Of a stretch of DNA of 64,000 nt, positions 9,612 to 18,637 are shown in pieces. The stretch covers positions 620,001-684,000 of the forward strand of contig NC_019936.1 of NCBI RefSeq assembly GCF_000327065.1, read 5' to 3'. Origin of the DNA: Stutzerimonas stutzeri RCH2. GTDB taxonomy: Bacteria; Pseudomonadota; Gammaproteobacteria; Pseudomonadales; Pseudomonadaceae. The notes under the pieces were generated by a model, which worked only from the letters and a program-made list of their open reading frames with translations, did not search any database and was not told the origin of the DNA. The first letter of the stretch is position 1. Each line of letters opens with the position of its first letter. The translations under genes were made by a program, and so were the position numbers.

Positions 9612-10211
9612 CTACTCAATCTCCTTGGCAGCAAAGCGCAATGCCGACCGCATCCACTCCGGCATCTTGCAGGCCCGGAGCTTCATCAGCTCTTCGCCGC
9701 TCAGCGCACTAACAATCTTGGAAACCACATTAGCGGACAGCCCTTCTTTCCCGATGTAGTAGAGAGCAGTAAGCGCCACACCTACCGTCGTGCCGGCGTG
9801 CTGCAAGCGGTCCTTGGATACGTGGCGGAGGCGAACCACCGCATTGCCAACCTTGATCTCGCGAGTAGATCCGCTGGTGTAAAAGGTCGGCAACACCTGC
9901 ATCTGTGTGCTGAGGCCCAACCTCCGAACAGCCTCCGCGCCGTGTATCTGGATCGTCTCGCCGTTCGCCTTCGTGATGACCTCCACGACAGCCAGCGGAC
10001 TCGGGCGCACCACCCTGCCGGTGTACTTGCTCATTTTGGGGCGCATGTAGACACCGCGAGCGACTCGCTCCAGCGTGCCTGATTGCACCAGCCTAGAAAG
10101 CGCTTTATTAATCGACGCACGGGAACCGACCTGCGCGAACACCGCGCCGGCAAATGGCCTCCCCTTTGGCATGTGCTTGACTCGATTTAAAATAGCTTGC
10201 GCGACGGACAT
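9612..10211 (-). CDS. DUF6088 / AbiEi-antitoxin-like protein
   Basis: A 199-aa protein with an N-terminal winged helix (residues 1-55: FAGAVFAQVGSRASINKALSRL..G.L.RVARGVYMRP), as in AbiEi-type type IV antitoxins and DUF6088 proteins. It acts presumably as a DNA-binding autorepressor. No AbiEii-like nucleotidyltransferase toxin is adjacent, so it appears orphaned at the left island end. Codon use is less GC-biased than the core. Confidence 0.7.
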   Translation of the reverse strand: MSVAQAILNRVKHMPKGRPFAGAVFAQVGSRASINKALSRLVQSGTLERVARGVYMRPKMSKYTGRVVRPSPLAVVEVITKANGETIQIHGAEAVRRLGLSTQMQVLPTFYTSGSTREIKVGNAVVRLRHVSKDRLQHAGTTVGVALTALYYIGKEGLSANVVSKIVSALSGEELMKLRACKMPEWMRSALRFAAKEIE

Positions 10212-10377
10212 ATGAGCCCCAAAAAGTCAGAATCCACATATTTTCTGACGCCCACAAAAACTATAAGCCCTGCCAAAAACAGGACCTCCAGGCCAGCCAC
10301 TGGGGACAGAGGGACAGCAAGATCAACACTCACTGTGCGGCCACGGAACCGGCCCCTCACACAGCCTCGCTGAGTAA

Positions 10378-10668
10378 TCAGTCAGGTTCGACTAGAGCTC
10401 TCAACTCCTCACCAACCTTCTCCAGGAGCTGCTCAAAACTTTCAGGAGCTTCGGATCCAAGCAAGTAGGTCAGGGCCAAGAGGGTGACAGGGTGAGTGTC
10501 GAGCACCGTGCAGAGGCTATCGAGCTTTTCGAGAGTCGGGCTCGTTGCCCCGCGCTCCAGCATGCTGACGAAGGTACGACTGCTAACGAGCGAGAAATCT
10601 TCCTGTGCCAGCCCCCTACGCTGCCGCACGAGCCTCAACGCTTTCCCGAACGAATCCCGGACTTCCAT
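10378..10668 (-). CDS. XRE-type HTH regulator
   Basis: A 96-aa protein with one Cro/C1 HTH (residues about 5-60: FGKALRLVRQRRGLAQEDFS..SRTFVSMLERGATSPTLEKLDSL). Start 10668 is chosen for a GGAG RBS 8 nt upstream. The start codon sits inside a perfect 11-bp inverted repeat (10663-10690), suggesting autoregulation. It may also control the divergent gene at 10773. Confidence 0.85.
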   Translation of the reverse strand: MEVRDSFGKALRLVRQRRGLAQEDFSLVSSRTFVSMLERGATSPTLEKLDSLCTVLDTHPVTLLALTYLLGSEAPESFEQLLEKVGEELRALVEPD

Positions 10669-10690
10669 TTTGCTGCTCCGCAAAATGGAA
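10663..10690. promoter_or_regulatory. Perfect inverted repeat over the XRE gene start
   Basis: TTCCATTTTGC / GCAAAATGGAA, 11-bp arms with a 6-nt centre, covering the start codon of the XRE regulator. It is a likely operator for autorepression, or a translational hairpin hiding the RBS, which lies in the loop. Confidence 0.6.
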
Positions 10691-10704
10691 CGATGAAGCG
10701 CGAT

Positions 10705-10737
10705 TGAACAATATATGACTACAAAATATATTGTTCA
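10705..10737. promoter_or_regulatory. Perfect AT-rich dyad between divergent genes
   Basis: TGAACAATATAT / ATATATTGTTCA, 12-bp perfect arms with a 9-nt spacer, between the XRE gene and the gene at 10773. It includes TATAT segments suited to -10 elements in both directions. Probably an operator/promoter for the divergent pair. Confidence 0.6.
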
Positions 10738-10772
10738 TCAATCAAGTACAATTATCATTAGGAGATTGGCGC

Positions 10773-11219
10773 GTGTTCAAAACCAGTCGGAATGCGGAAC
10801 TGCTTCCTGGGCTCTCAACAGCGCCAGATGGCGTGCAGTTCTGGTCATATGTCGAGCTAGAGATGACCTGGCCCTGGTTCTACCTGCAGATCGTTGAGGA
10901 CGCTGGAAACGCGGCCTTTCGAAGCATGCTAATGGTTCCGTCGGTTCCATTGCTGGAACAGGTCATAGCTGCGCAGACCGAGCACGCCTGGCTGGAGCAG
11001 GCGTATCTTGTGAGTCCCGGGCATATGAACGAGGTGGGTCGCTGGTTGATGGAGCCGTTACTGGAGATCCTTTCAATTCGTGATGCACAAGGTAGCGAGC
11101 TTGGGCACCAGTACCGAGTGGAGGGAGATCGCACGTACTCAACCTCAGCGTGTCAGTCTCTCGGCAGTCGAATTAGTAAACACGTGATCTTCTCTGCTGC
11201 ATTACATCTGCGAGGCTAA
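10773..11219 (+). CDS. Hypothetical protein divergent from XRE regulator
   Basis: A 148-aa soluble protein of unknown function. GTG start at 10773 with AGGAG 8 nt upstream. Aromatic-rich N-terminal half (FWSYVELEMTWPWFYLQIV) and no recognised motif. It shares its upstream region, with its AT-rich dyad, with the XRE regulator. The C-terminus may be truncated by the rearranged region beyond 11219. Confidence 0.55.
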   Translation: MFKTSRNAELLPGLSTAPDGVQFWSYVELEMTWPWFYLQIVEDAGNAAFRSMLMVPSVPLLEQVIAAQTEHAWLEQAYLVSPGHMNEVGRWLMEPLLEILSIRDAQGSELGHQYRVEGDRTYSTSACQSLGSRISKHVIFSAALHLRG

Positions 11220-11263
11220 CGCCCCACTTCCTACCCGTATCCATAGTCCCATCTGAACCGAGC

Positions 11264-11435
11264 TCAGTTGTCTTTCCAGAATTCGCTCCGCTGCACAAGG
11301 CCGAACTCATCGCCAGTCCTATCGGGATTCTCGTCGAACATGGTGTTGACCATACGCTCGCGGCGGAGACCACTCAGCGCTCGGAAAAAGCAGGCCTCAC
11401 AGAGATGCACCTCATAACGCTCGCCATCATGCAAA
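11264..11435 (-). pseudogene. C-terminal fragment of a Cys-containing hypothetical protein
   Basis: The minus strand reads CLHDGERYEVHLCEACFF, then a charged tail ending at TGA (11264-11266). The spaced cysteines suggest a small zinc-ribbon-like protein. The 5' part is missing: the frame is cut at 11435/11436, where the TcmP fragment starts on the other strand. It marks a recombination junction. Confidence 0.5.
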
Positions 11436-11777
11436 CACGATTTGCTGTTGGATGAGCATCACTTCGACGATGCCACCGATGACCGCGTCCGAGGAGAACT
11501 TTCAGAGCTCTTGCCCAACCAGGTCTACGAGGTAGAACGGCAACCTTTTTTGGGCCTGATGAGCGGATTGACCAACTACACCATGGCTGACGAGTTTCGC
11601 GTAAAGCAGGCGCTCGATATCGCTGTTGCGACCGGTGATTTGCTGGCGGTCGGTAAGGATGGCAAGACCAGGCGTCGCAAGGGCACTAGCATCAAATCCA
11701 GTGATATTCTGATAGCTCCCCCGCAGAGACCCATCTTCTTCGTGCCACAGCTGAAGAAATCCAGCTCGGAGAACTGA
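11436..11777 (+). pseudogene. Three-Cys-motif partner protein (TcmP) 3' fragment, left copy
   Basis: The last ~110 codons of a TcmP-family gene (QPFLGLMSGLTNYTMADE, then KTRRRKGTSIKSSDILIAPP). It has no start or N-terminal domain. The copy at 36940-37281 is in the same orientation, with about nine-tenths identical residues. The two copies flank the copper cassette as direct repeats. Confidence 0.8.
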
Positions 11778-11855
11778 GGTTCGGCACCGCTGCTCGCCTT
11801 AACCGCATCGGTACCGGTAGCTTGGCCCATCGCGTGAAATGCCGAGCATTTCGCT

Positions 11856-12536
11856 CTAGGGGTCTGGCGCGTCGATCAAATAGCCCATCCCACGCGCGGT
11901 TTGTATGAGCTTAGGTTCGAACTCATCATCGATTTTTGCTCTCAGCCGTCGTACCGCCACCTCAATCACATTGGTATCGCTGTCGAAATTCATGTCCCAT
12001 ACTTGGGAGGCGATAAGGGACTTTGAGAGCACTTCCCCGCGACGCCGAAGTAATAGCTCAAGAAGTGCGAATTCCTTTGCAGTTAGGTCTATTCGTTTCC
12101 CCGATCGCGTAACTCGACGCCTGAGCAGATCGACCTCAAGGTCGAGGAGTTTGAGTATTGTTTGGTTGGGGACATTATTGCCGCGGCGAAGCAACGTACG
12201 GATCCTGGCTAGCAATTCGGAGAAGGCGAACGGCTTGATGAGATAATCATCAGCGCCCAACTCCAATCCCTTTACTCGATCCTGAACCCCGTCTCGGGCG
12301 GTGAGAAAGAGCACGGGAACCTCATTACCAGCAGCGCGGACTTTCTGTAAAACCTGCCACCCATCCAGGCCAGGCATCATCACGTCTAAGATGAGCAAGT
12401 CGTATGTGGTATGAAGCGCGTGCTGAGCAGCATCGGTCCCGTTTTCAACTCTATCGACTGTGAAGCCTGCCTCTGAAAGCCCCTGCTGTAGGTAGGTGCC
12501 TGTTTTCGGCTCGTCTTCAGCAACAAGAAGCTTCAT
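11856..12536 (-). CDS. copR: Copper-responsive response regulator, CopR/CusR type
   Basis: A 226-aa OmpR/PhoB-family regulator: receiver domain (residues 1-115; Asp in [13 protein letters not shown], Lys in LIKPF) and a C-terminal winged helix (about 130-222). Start 12536 has a GGAGGG RBS. A TTACA-N4-CGTAAT box at 12598-12612 suggests autoregulation. It is the only regulator of this type in the copper cassette, so its partner is most likely the CopS-type kinase at 22111-23484, about 10 kb away. The copper assignment comes from context. Confidence 0.88.
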   Translation of the reverse strand: MKLLVAEDEPKTGTYLQQGLSEAGFTVDRVENGTDAAQHALHTTYDLLILDVMMPGLDGWQVLQKVRAAGNEVPVLFLTARDGVQDRVKGLELGADDYLIKPFAFSELLARIRTLLRRGNNVPNQTILKLLDLEVDLLRRRVTRSGKRIDLTAKEFALLELLLRRRGEVLSKSLIASQVWDMNFDSDTNVIEVAVRRLRAKIDDEFEPKLIQTARGMGYLIDAPDP

Positions 12537-12597
12537 GAAAGTATTCCCTCCGGCATTTGGAGCAGTGTGCCGATTGTCAGGGCGTGCAGCCAGTACC

Positions 12598-12612
12598 TTA
12601 CAGAAACGTAAT
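12598..12612. promoter_or_regulatory. cop box upstream of copR
   Basis: TTACAGAAACGTAAT, matching the shared box (TTACA-N4-TGTAAT) with one change. On the minus side a possible -10 (GACAAT, 12571-12576) lies 21 nt away. The box faces both copR and the short plus-strand segment ending in the terminator at 12713-12737. Confidence 0.7.
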
Positions 12613-12737
12613 GCTCGCATCATCTGTCTGACAGCTTGTAGCGTTAACGTCTACATCAGCAGTTGCTCCCACACTCTGCTTTTTGGCCTTTTCCATGCTC
12701 CTTTGGCCTATCGGCGCCTAGATGGCGCCCTTTTTTT
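12613..12737 (+). ncRNA. Candidate copper-controlled sRNA upstream of copR
   Basis: A strong plus-strand terminator, GGCGCC-TAGAT-GGCGCC followed by C and seven T (12713-12737), stands in a region with no plus-strand gene, immediately after a cop box (12598-12612). This suggests a transcript of about 100 nt expressed divergently from copR. The -10 element is not clear, so this stays a hypothesis. Confidence 0.4.
12713..12737 (+). terminator. Intrinsic terminator with no obvious gene
   Basis: Perfect 6-bp GC stem (GGCGCC/GGCGCC), 5-nt loop, then CTTTTTTT. The T-run fixes the direction as plus strand. Confidence 0.75.
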
Positions 12738-12829
12738 GCCCGCTGGAAACAAGACCTATTTGCCTGAACGAAAAGGCACCATGCACGCTACCTGCGCTTT
12801 CGCTTGGGCTCACTGCTTTTATGCATTAC

Positions 12830-12844
12830 TGACGAAACCGTAAT
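12830..12844. promoter_or_regulatory. cop box upstream of first ptrA-like gene
   Basis: TGACGAAACCGTAAT matches the box with changes at positions 2, 5 and 10. It lies about 117 nt upstream of the ptrA-like start. Confidence 0.55.
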
Positions 12845-12960
12845 GTCTAAATCAGGCTTCTGACAGGAACGCTCGGTTAGCTTAGACACAGGACCAAGCC
12901 AAAGCCCCTATTTATGGAGCTGCGCTGGGTCTCCCATGTCTTCGAACGAGGTAACAAGTA

Positions 12961-13170
12961 ATGAAATTCTTCAGATCCGTTTCTGTACTGCTCGCCATCG
13001 CAGCAAGCTCTTCCTATGCAATGGCAGAAGGTGGTGGTGATCGTACCTTTGCTCGTATGGAGCAGGCTCGCCAAATAGCGATCGCTAGTTATCAGGCTGA
13101 CCAGAAGGACCAAGCCCAGGAGGTAGCCTCAAAAGCAACTTCAGCGAAGCACGCCCACGCTAATTGCTGA
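12961..13170 (+). CDS. PtrA-like small periplasmic protein 1
   Basis: A 69-aa protein with a signal peptide (residues 1-21, ending AMA) and the conserved EGGGDRTFARMEQAR block of the PtrA N-terminal family. It ends in HAHANC, a possible metal ligand cluster. In P. aeruginosa PtrA is a copper-induced periplasmic protein linked to CopRS and copper tolerance. A cop box lies upstream and copR is divergent. Start fixed by GAGGTAACAAGTA before ATG. Confidence 0.75.
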   Translation: MKFFRSVSVLLAIAASSSYAMAEGGGDRTFARMEQARQIAIASYQADQKDQAQEVASKATSAKHAHANC

Positions 13171-13319
13171 AGCGAAACCTTACGCAACTGTGACCATGCA
13201 CCTTGAGTATCGTTGCAACCGGATCCTTGCACGGAAATCAAAAGCCATTGCGCAGCTTCCACCTGGAGATTGACATGCTCACAGGCGATTTTTTGGGCGA
13301 TTTCTGAAGCGCTTTAAGC

Positions 13320-13334
13320 TTACAAAAATGTAAT
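13320..13334. promoter_or_regulatory. cop box upstream of copA
   Basis: Perfect TTACAAAAATGTAAT, identical to the box at 19929. It is in the 317-bp gap before copA, with CATATT at 13356-13361 as a possible -10, 21 nt downstream. Confidence 0.78.
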
Positions 13335-13487
13335 CCCGCGTCTTTCTTAGGCATGCCATATTTACGATTAAAGGCGAGTCGCTTGATAAGACAGACCGTG
13401 CGCGAGTTTCTAAGATCAATTAACGCTGGCAACACCAACCTTACGGCTGGTTTCGGCTTGGCTCCTTAGTTTGATTGGAACCTACAC

Positions 13488-15329
13488 ATGCAACGTAAAA
13501 CCTCTAGGCGAACCTTTGTTAAAGGCTTGACTGCCGCAGGCATCCTTGGCGGTCTTGGCTTGTGGCGAGCTCCGGTCTGGGCAGTGACTAGCCCAGGCCA
13601 GCCCAGCGTACTAAGTGGCACGGAGTTCGATCTGCTGATTGGGGAGACGCCGGTCAATATCACCGGCGCGGCCCGGACAGCGATGACTATCAATGGGACC
13701 ATCCCAGGGCCGCTTCTACGTTGGCGTGAAGGGGATACCGTCACGCTGCGAGTCAGAAATAAGTTGAGCGAAGATACATCGATTCACTGGCACGGCATGA
13801 TCCTGCCGGCCAACATGGATGGCGTGCCTGGATTGAGCTTCCACGGCATCGCTCCCGATGGCATGTATGTCTACAAGTTTCAGGTTAAACAGAACGGTAC
13901 CTATTGGTACCACAGTCATTCAGGCCTACAAGAGCAGCTTGGTGTCTATGGTCCCTTGGTCATCGATGCGAAGGATCCCGAACCGTTCAGCTATGACCGC
14001 GACTATGTGGTGATGTTGACTGATTGGTCCGATGAGGATCCCGCTCGAATCCTTTCTAAGCTCAAGAAGCAGTCCGATTATTACAACTTCCACAAGCGCA
14101 CTGTCGGAGACTTCATTAACGATGTGAGCGAAGACGGCTGGGCCGCTACGATTGCGAATCGGAAAATGTGGGCTCAGATGAAAATGAGTCCCACCGACCT
14201 CGCCGACGTAAGCGGCTACACCTATACCTATCTAATGAACGGCCAAGCACCCGACGGGAACTGGACCGGCATCTTTAAGCCCGGCGAGAAGCTTCGTCTG
14301 CGGTTCATCAACGGCTCGGCCATGAGCTATTTCGATGTCCGCATTCCAGGGCTGAAGATGACTGTAGTCGCAGCCGATGGCCAATACGTCAACCCAGTTA
14401 GCGTCGACGAATTCCGCATTGCCGTGGCAGAAACCTACGATGTGATTGTCGAGCCTGCGACCGAGGAGGCTTACACGATCTTCGCCCAATCGATGGATCG
14501 CACAGGATACGCCCGTGGCACGCTAGCGGTTGCCGAAGGGCTGAGCGCTCCTGTTCCAGAAACCGATCCTCGACCACTAATCACCATGGACGACATGGGG
14601 ATGGATCACGGCAGCATGGGCGGTATGGCGGGCATGGACCATGGCGGCGACATGGGCGCGATGGACCATAGCAACATGTCCGGCATGAACCACGGTGACA
14701 TGCAAGGGATGGGCGACATGGGCGCAATGGCCGGCATGGATCACAGCAAAATGGGTGGGATGTCCGGGATGGACCACTCTGGAATGGCTGGGATGAGCGC
14801 AGGTATGCAATCGCACCCGCCCTCAGAGTCCAATAACCCACTGGTGGACATGCAGACCATGAGCCCAACTCATAGGCTGAACGATCCCGGTATTGGCTTA
14901 CGAGACAACGGCCGCCGAGTCCTGACCTATAGCGACTTGAGAAGCACTTTCCCCGATCCGGACGGCCGTGAGCCCAGTCGGACGATCGAACTCCATCTCA
15001 CCGGCCACATGGAGAAGTTCTCCTGGTCATTTGACGGTATAGAGTTCTCTGATTCGGAGCCCCTGCGGCTCAAATATGGCGAGCGGGTACGCATCACTTT
15101 GGTCAACGACACCATGATGACCCATCCGATTCATCTGCATGGTATGTGGAGCGATCTTGAAGATGAGAATGGAAAGTTCATGGTTCGCAAGCACACGATC
15201 GACATGCCTCCAGGTTCGAAGCGCAGCTACCGCGTGACAGCCGATGCGCTCGGGCGTTGGGCTTATCACTGTCACCTACTGCTTCACATGGAAATGGGCA
15301 TGTTTCGTGAAGTCCGAGTGGACGAGTAA
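13488..15329 (+). CDS. copA: Periplasmic multicopper oxidase CopA
   Basis: A 613-aa periplasmic copper oxidase that oxidises Cu+ and/or sequesters copper. A Tat signal (RRTFVKGL) is at residues 7-14. Copper ligand motifs: HWHG (about 100), HSHSG (about 142), HPIHLHG (about 546), HCHLLLHMEMGM (about 594). Between 367 and 441 is a Met/His-rich repeat region (MDHSNMSGMNHG type) for copper binding. It heads copA-small protein-copB-cytochrome and is preceded by a perfect cop box. Confidence 0.96.
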   Translation: MQRKTSRRTFVKGLTAAGILGGLGLWRAPVWAVTSPGQPSVLSGTEFDLLIGETPVNITGAARTAMTINGTIPGPLLRWREGDTVTLRVRNKLSEDTSIHWHGMILPANMDGVPGLSFHGIAPDGMYVYKFQVKQNGTYWYHSHSGLQEQLGVYGPLVIDAKDPEPFSYDRDYVVMLTDWSDEDPARILSKLKKQSDYYNFHKRTVGDFINDVSEDGWAATIANRKMWAQMKMSPTDLADVSGYTYTYLMNGQAPDGNWTGIFKPGEKLRLRFINGSAMSYFDVRIPGLKMTVVAADGQYVNPVSVDEFRIAVAETYDVIVEPATEEAYTIFAQSMDRTGYARGTLAVAEGLSAPVPETDPRPLITMDDMGMDHGSMGGMAGMDHGGDMGAMDHSNMSGMNHGDMQGMGDMGAMAGMDHSKMGGMSGMDHSGMAGMSAGMQSHPPSESNNPLVDMQTMSPTHRLNDPGIGLRDNGRRVLTYSDLRSTFPDPDGREPSRTIELHLTGHMEKFSWSFDGIEFSDSEPLRLKYGERVRITLVNDTMMTHPIHLHGMWSDLEDENGKFMVRKHTIDMPPGSKRSYRVTADALGRWAYHCHLLLHMEMGMFREVRVDE

Positions 15330-15341
15330 GAGGAACTTTAT

Positions 15342-15644
15342 ATGGGAAATTTTACGAAGCGTAAAACTCTTATCGGCAGCGCGTTAATGTTCAGTCTGCT
15401 GGGCGTAATGAATATGTCAGCTGCGTTTGCAGAGCAAAAGCATGATCAGCACAAGCAATCATCGGCTTCATCGCAGAATCCAGGCAACAAGCCGGCATCT
15501 CAGACACAAGGCACCTCTAACTCAAAAATGAACCACGACGACATGGATCATGGCTCGATGGACCATGGAGAAATGGAGCACGGCAAGATGGATCATGACC
15601 CCAAGGCCACTGATACTGAGGTGGATTCGCACCATGACCACTAG
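15342..15644 (+). CDS. Small His/Met-rich periplasmic copper-binding protein
   Basis: A 100-aa protein with a signal peptide (about 1-30, ending AFA) and a C-terminal tail of repeated MDHG / MEHG units, then HHDH, like the metal-binding repeats of CopA and CopB. It lies 12 nt after copA and overlaps the copB start by 11 nt, so it is part of the operon. No named family recognised. It could be a CopB N-terminal segment that became separate. Confidence 0.75.
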   Translation: MGNFTKRKTLIGSALMFSLLGVMNMSAAFAEQKHDQHKQSSASSQNPGNKPASQTQGTSNSKMNHDDMDHGSMDHGEMEHGKMDHDPKATDTEVDSHHDH

Positions 15645-16632
15645 ACCTTCTCGCTTTGCTCTGATTGCGCTCGGAGTTTCGTTGAGCGCAGCGGCTGGAG
15701 GGACAGCCAACGCTGCCGAGATGATGGATCATTCGATGCATCAAACCCCTCCTGCTGAGGCAGCTCAAGCCCCTGCATCTTCAGCGAAGCCCGCAGCTAA
15801 GAATCATGGCTCCGGTGGGCAAACGGACCATTCTGCGATGGGTCATGGTGCGATGGACCATAGCACGATGAACCATGGCCAAATGAAGCATGACGATACG
15901 CTCGAAATGCCCGGCATGGTTCATCCCTCGTTCATTCCAGTATTGACCGATGCGGATAGAGAAGCGGCTTTCCCTGGTCTTCAAGGTCATACAGTCCATG
16001 ACAAGTATCTGGCCTGGTTCCTTCTGCTAGATCAACTTGAGTACCAGAACGCAAATGAAGGTAGCACCCTCAGTTGGGAAGCTACTGCCTGGGTTGGTGG
16101 CGATATCAATCGGTTCTGGTTTCGCTCGGAAGGTGAGCGAACGAATGGCGTTACTGAAGATGCGGAAATTCAGGCGCTCTACGGGCGTGCCATCAGCCCC
16201 TGGTGGGATGTGGTAGCAGGTGTTCGCCAGGACTTTAAGCCCGAGTCGCCGCAGACGTGGGCGGCTTTAGGCGTCCAGGGGATGGCTCTGTATAACTTTG
16301 AGGCGGAAGCCACCGCCTTCGTCGGTGAAGGTGGGCAGACAGCAGCACGTTTTGAAGGCGAGTACGACATTCTCCTCACTAACCGGCTGATCCTCCAACC
16401 GACTGCCGAGCTCAATTTCTATGGCAAGGACGATCCTGCGCGCGGAGTAGGCGCTGGTCTCGCAAACACAGAGGTGGGGCTCCGCCTCCGATACGAAATC
16501 GTTCGTGAGTTCGCACCGTACATCGGCGTCACGTGGAGCCGGGCATACGGTAATACCGCCGATATGGCGAGAGATGAAGGCGAAGACGTAGATGAGGCGC
16601 GGTTCGTTGCTGGCATCAGGCTTTGGTTTTAA
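15634..16632 (+). CDS. copB: Outer-membrane copper resistance protein CopB
   Basis: A 332-aa outer-membrane beta-barrel. The signal peptide ends at ANAA (about residue 27), followed by a Met/His-rich segment ([21 protein letters not shown], to about residue 90). The conserved CopB barrel follows ([27 protein letters not shown], final VAGIRLWF). Start 15634 is chosen because the following 27 residues form a good signal peptide. Confidence 0.95.
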   Translation: MTTRPSRFALIALGVSLSAAAGGTANAAEMMDHSMHQTPPAEAAQAPASSAKPAAKNHGSGGQTDHSAMGHGAMDHSTMNHGQMKHDDTLEMPGMVHPSFIPVLTDADREAAFPGLQGHTVHDKYLAWFLLLDQLEYQNANEGSTLSWEATAWVGGDINRFWFRSEGERTNGVTEDAEIQALYGRAISPWWDVVAGVRQDFKPESPQTWAALGVQGMALYNFEAEATAFVGEGGQTAARFEGEYDILLTNRLILQPTAELNFYGKDDPARGVGAGLANTEVGLRLRYEIVREFAPYIGVTWSRAYGNTADMARDEGEDVDEARFVAGIRLWF

Positions 16633-16641
16633 GGACCCTAG

Positions 16642-17451
16642 ATGAAAAGAATAATTATTAGCTTCGCTGCCTTCTGCGCACTAGGCCTGTTGGTGGTGGC
16701 CGGTGTTGTTTTCTCGGGACTAATAAACGTTGCCGCGGATGATCCTCATACGGGAGTCGTGCACGCATTCCTGGAAACTGCTCGCAATCGCTCGATTGAG
16801 GTTCGCTCCGAAGACATAGTCGTGCCATCTCTCGACGATGAAGACCAAATCCGCGCCGGGGCGGGGAACTACGACTCGATGTGTGTGGGTTGTCATTTGG
16901 CGCCAGGCATGGCTGAGACCGAGCTAAGCAATGGCCTTTATCCCGCTCCACCCAGCCTGGCTGAAGCGGGGCCATACGATGACCCAGCAAAAACATTTTG
17001 GGTCATCAAGCATGGCATTAAGGCCACTGGGATGCCCGCGTGGGGTAAAAGCATGGCTGACCCGTACATCTGGGGAATGGTGGCTTTTCTGCAGAAGCTT
17101 CCTGAGTTAGATGAAGGAGCGTATCGAGCACTCGTTGCGTCTAGCGGTGGTCACCAGCATGGTGGTGGGGAGACCCCAGCTGGGCATAGTGAGCAACACG
17201 GCGAGATGGCCTCGGGCGACCACCATCAGGGCGACAGTGGCGGCTCGGATCACCATGGCTCCAGCAGCACAGGTGGAGCATCCGGCCAATCAGGCTCCGG
17301 TCATCATGGTAATAACGAAAGCGATGACCATCATGCGTCCGAGGAGCCCCAGGCGGTTGAGCACAGCAATGGCAGTGACAGTGCCGATGCGGAAGGCAAA
17401 TCCCCTTCAAAAAACCATGTGCACGCAGACGGGAAGCAACACGAGCACTAA
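16642..17451 (+). CDS. c-type cytochrome with His-rich tail
   Basis: A 269-aa protein with an N-terminal membrane anchor or signal (residues 5-27) and one haem c site CVGCH (about 81-85). A conserved cytochrome c block follows (KHGIKATGMPAWG gives the Met ligand). The C-terminal 110 residues are rich in His, Gly, Ser and Asp (HHQGDSGGSDHHG) and look like a metal-binding tail. It lies 9 nt after copB, so it is likely the last gene of the operon; perhaps it takes electrons from CopA or Cu+. Confidence 0.85.
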   Translation: MKRIIISFAAFCALGLLVVAGVVFSGLINVAADDPHTGVVHAFLETARNRSIEVRSEDIVVPSLDDEDQIRAGAGNYDSMCVGCHLAPGMAETELSNGLYPAPPSLAEAGPYDDPAKTFWVIKHGIKATGMPAWGKSMADPYIWGMVAFLQKLPELDEGAYRALVASSGGHQHGGGETPAGHSEQHGEMASGDHHQGDSGGSDHHGSSSTGGASGQSGSGHHGNNESDDHHASEEPQAVEHSNGSDSADAEGKSPSKNHVHADGKQHEH

Positions 17452-17929
17452 CATCCGGTATATGTGTGCCTATGCGGTTCTGATCGAGGCTCTAAGAAAG
17501 GCGGTTCAGCAAGCAGAGGATCGGCCCTAGGCCATCCTAGTCGACGCAACGGTACCGGAGGGCTTTGCAATTGCTTCCTTCCTAAAAGTTAGGCCGCAAG
17601 GCCAGTAACTTACCTAGTTAAGCGGCTTGCGCTCCGGCCGTTCCCCAACGAATGCTCCCAGTCGTGGCGACAGGGAGCTCCCTCATTTTCAACTCAATCA
17701 TCTCGAACAGACTAGCGAAGCCGTACAGGCAATCTGACGGCCACATCGCCACCAACTGCGCCCGCAGATCCCCGGTGCGGTTGGACTTACCTTACAACAT
17801 TGTAATGAGGTTTTTCGAAACGGGCTCGGTAGGAGCGTGTCGTAATTCAGTGTCTGCTAACAGGCTGATGAGCCATATCGGCCAGTAACCAAACGACGAA
17901 ATACAACTATCGAACCCTGGAGAACGTAA
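17452..17929. other. Intergenic region with a cop box
   Basis: A 478-bp stretch without a credible gene. It holds a cop box at 17792-17806 for the downstream cysteine-rich protein. The short inverted piece near 17585-17650 (CTTACCTAGTTAAGCGGCTTG) looks like old insertion debris. Confidence 0.4.
17792..17806. promoter_or_regulatory. cop box upstream of copper storage protein
   Basis: Perfect match TTACAACATTGTAAT, 124 nt upstream of the Csp-like start. Confidence 0.75.
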
Positions 17930-18259
17930 ATGACAAACTCAATGTTCGCATCCTGTATCCAAGCTTGTTCGAACTGTGCCCTAGTGTGCGAAATGTGCGC
18001 CTCTGCTTGCCTACGCGAGGATGATGTAAAAATGATGGCTCGCTGCATCGAGCTTGACCGCGACTGCGCGGACATTTGCAGGTTGGCTGCCACACTGATG
18101 AGCCGCGAAAGTGAATATGCTAAGAAGTTCTGCGCCCTTTGCGCCAAGATCTGCCGTGCATGCGGAGAGGAATGCGCGAAGCATGAAATGGATCATTGCC
18201 AAGAGTGTGCGAAGGCGTGCATGAACTGCGCTGAGGAATGTGAGCGTATGGCAGGATAA
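17930..18259 (+). CDS. Four-helix-bundle copper storage protein (Csp3-like)
   Basis: A 109-aa protein with 19 cysteines in repeating C-x3-C and C-x2-C patterns along predicted helices (CIQACSNCALVCEMCASAC at the start, CALCAKICRACGEEC in the middle). This is the hallmark of Csp/DUF326 proteins that store many Cu+ ions inside a four-helix bundle. No signal peptide is visible, so it should be cytosolic. It complements the periplasmic and efflux proteins of the cassette. Confidence 0.92.
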   Translation: MTNSMFASCIQACSNCALVCEMCASACLREDDVKMMARCIELDRDCADICRLAATLMSRESEYAKKFCALCAKICRACGEECAKHEMDHCQECAKACMNCAEECERMAG

Positions 18260-18637
18260 CATCCGTAACTCACTGCTCTGGCACTACTAAATTGGGAGTG
18301 TCAGAGCCCCTCGAAGAATAAGAAAAGCCATGGTGCGCTTAATGTTCGCGCCTCCATGACATATCGAAAAAGTGCGTACGATACCCGCAACTGCCAAGAG
18401 CGAATCAATCCCTGTCCAGCAGCATTTCATTCCAAAGCGAAATACGATAGTTACGCGCTAGCAACTCTTACTTAGCCACCGATGATCGCCACCGTAACGG
18501 TCTATTCTCTTGCCACTGTCTCCCGATTGAGCGCTGAAAACTAATTGAGTGAATTAGCATGAAAGCTCCTGGCAAAAAGGCGGTCCAACAACAACCAAGC
18601 GGGCCATGCGACCTTATTTTGCTGGGAGAAAACGAAA

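Noticed and set aside
14577..14868. His-rich minus-strand ORFs within copA
   Set aside because: They arise from the repeated Met/His codons of the CopA metal-binding region read backwards.
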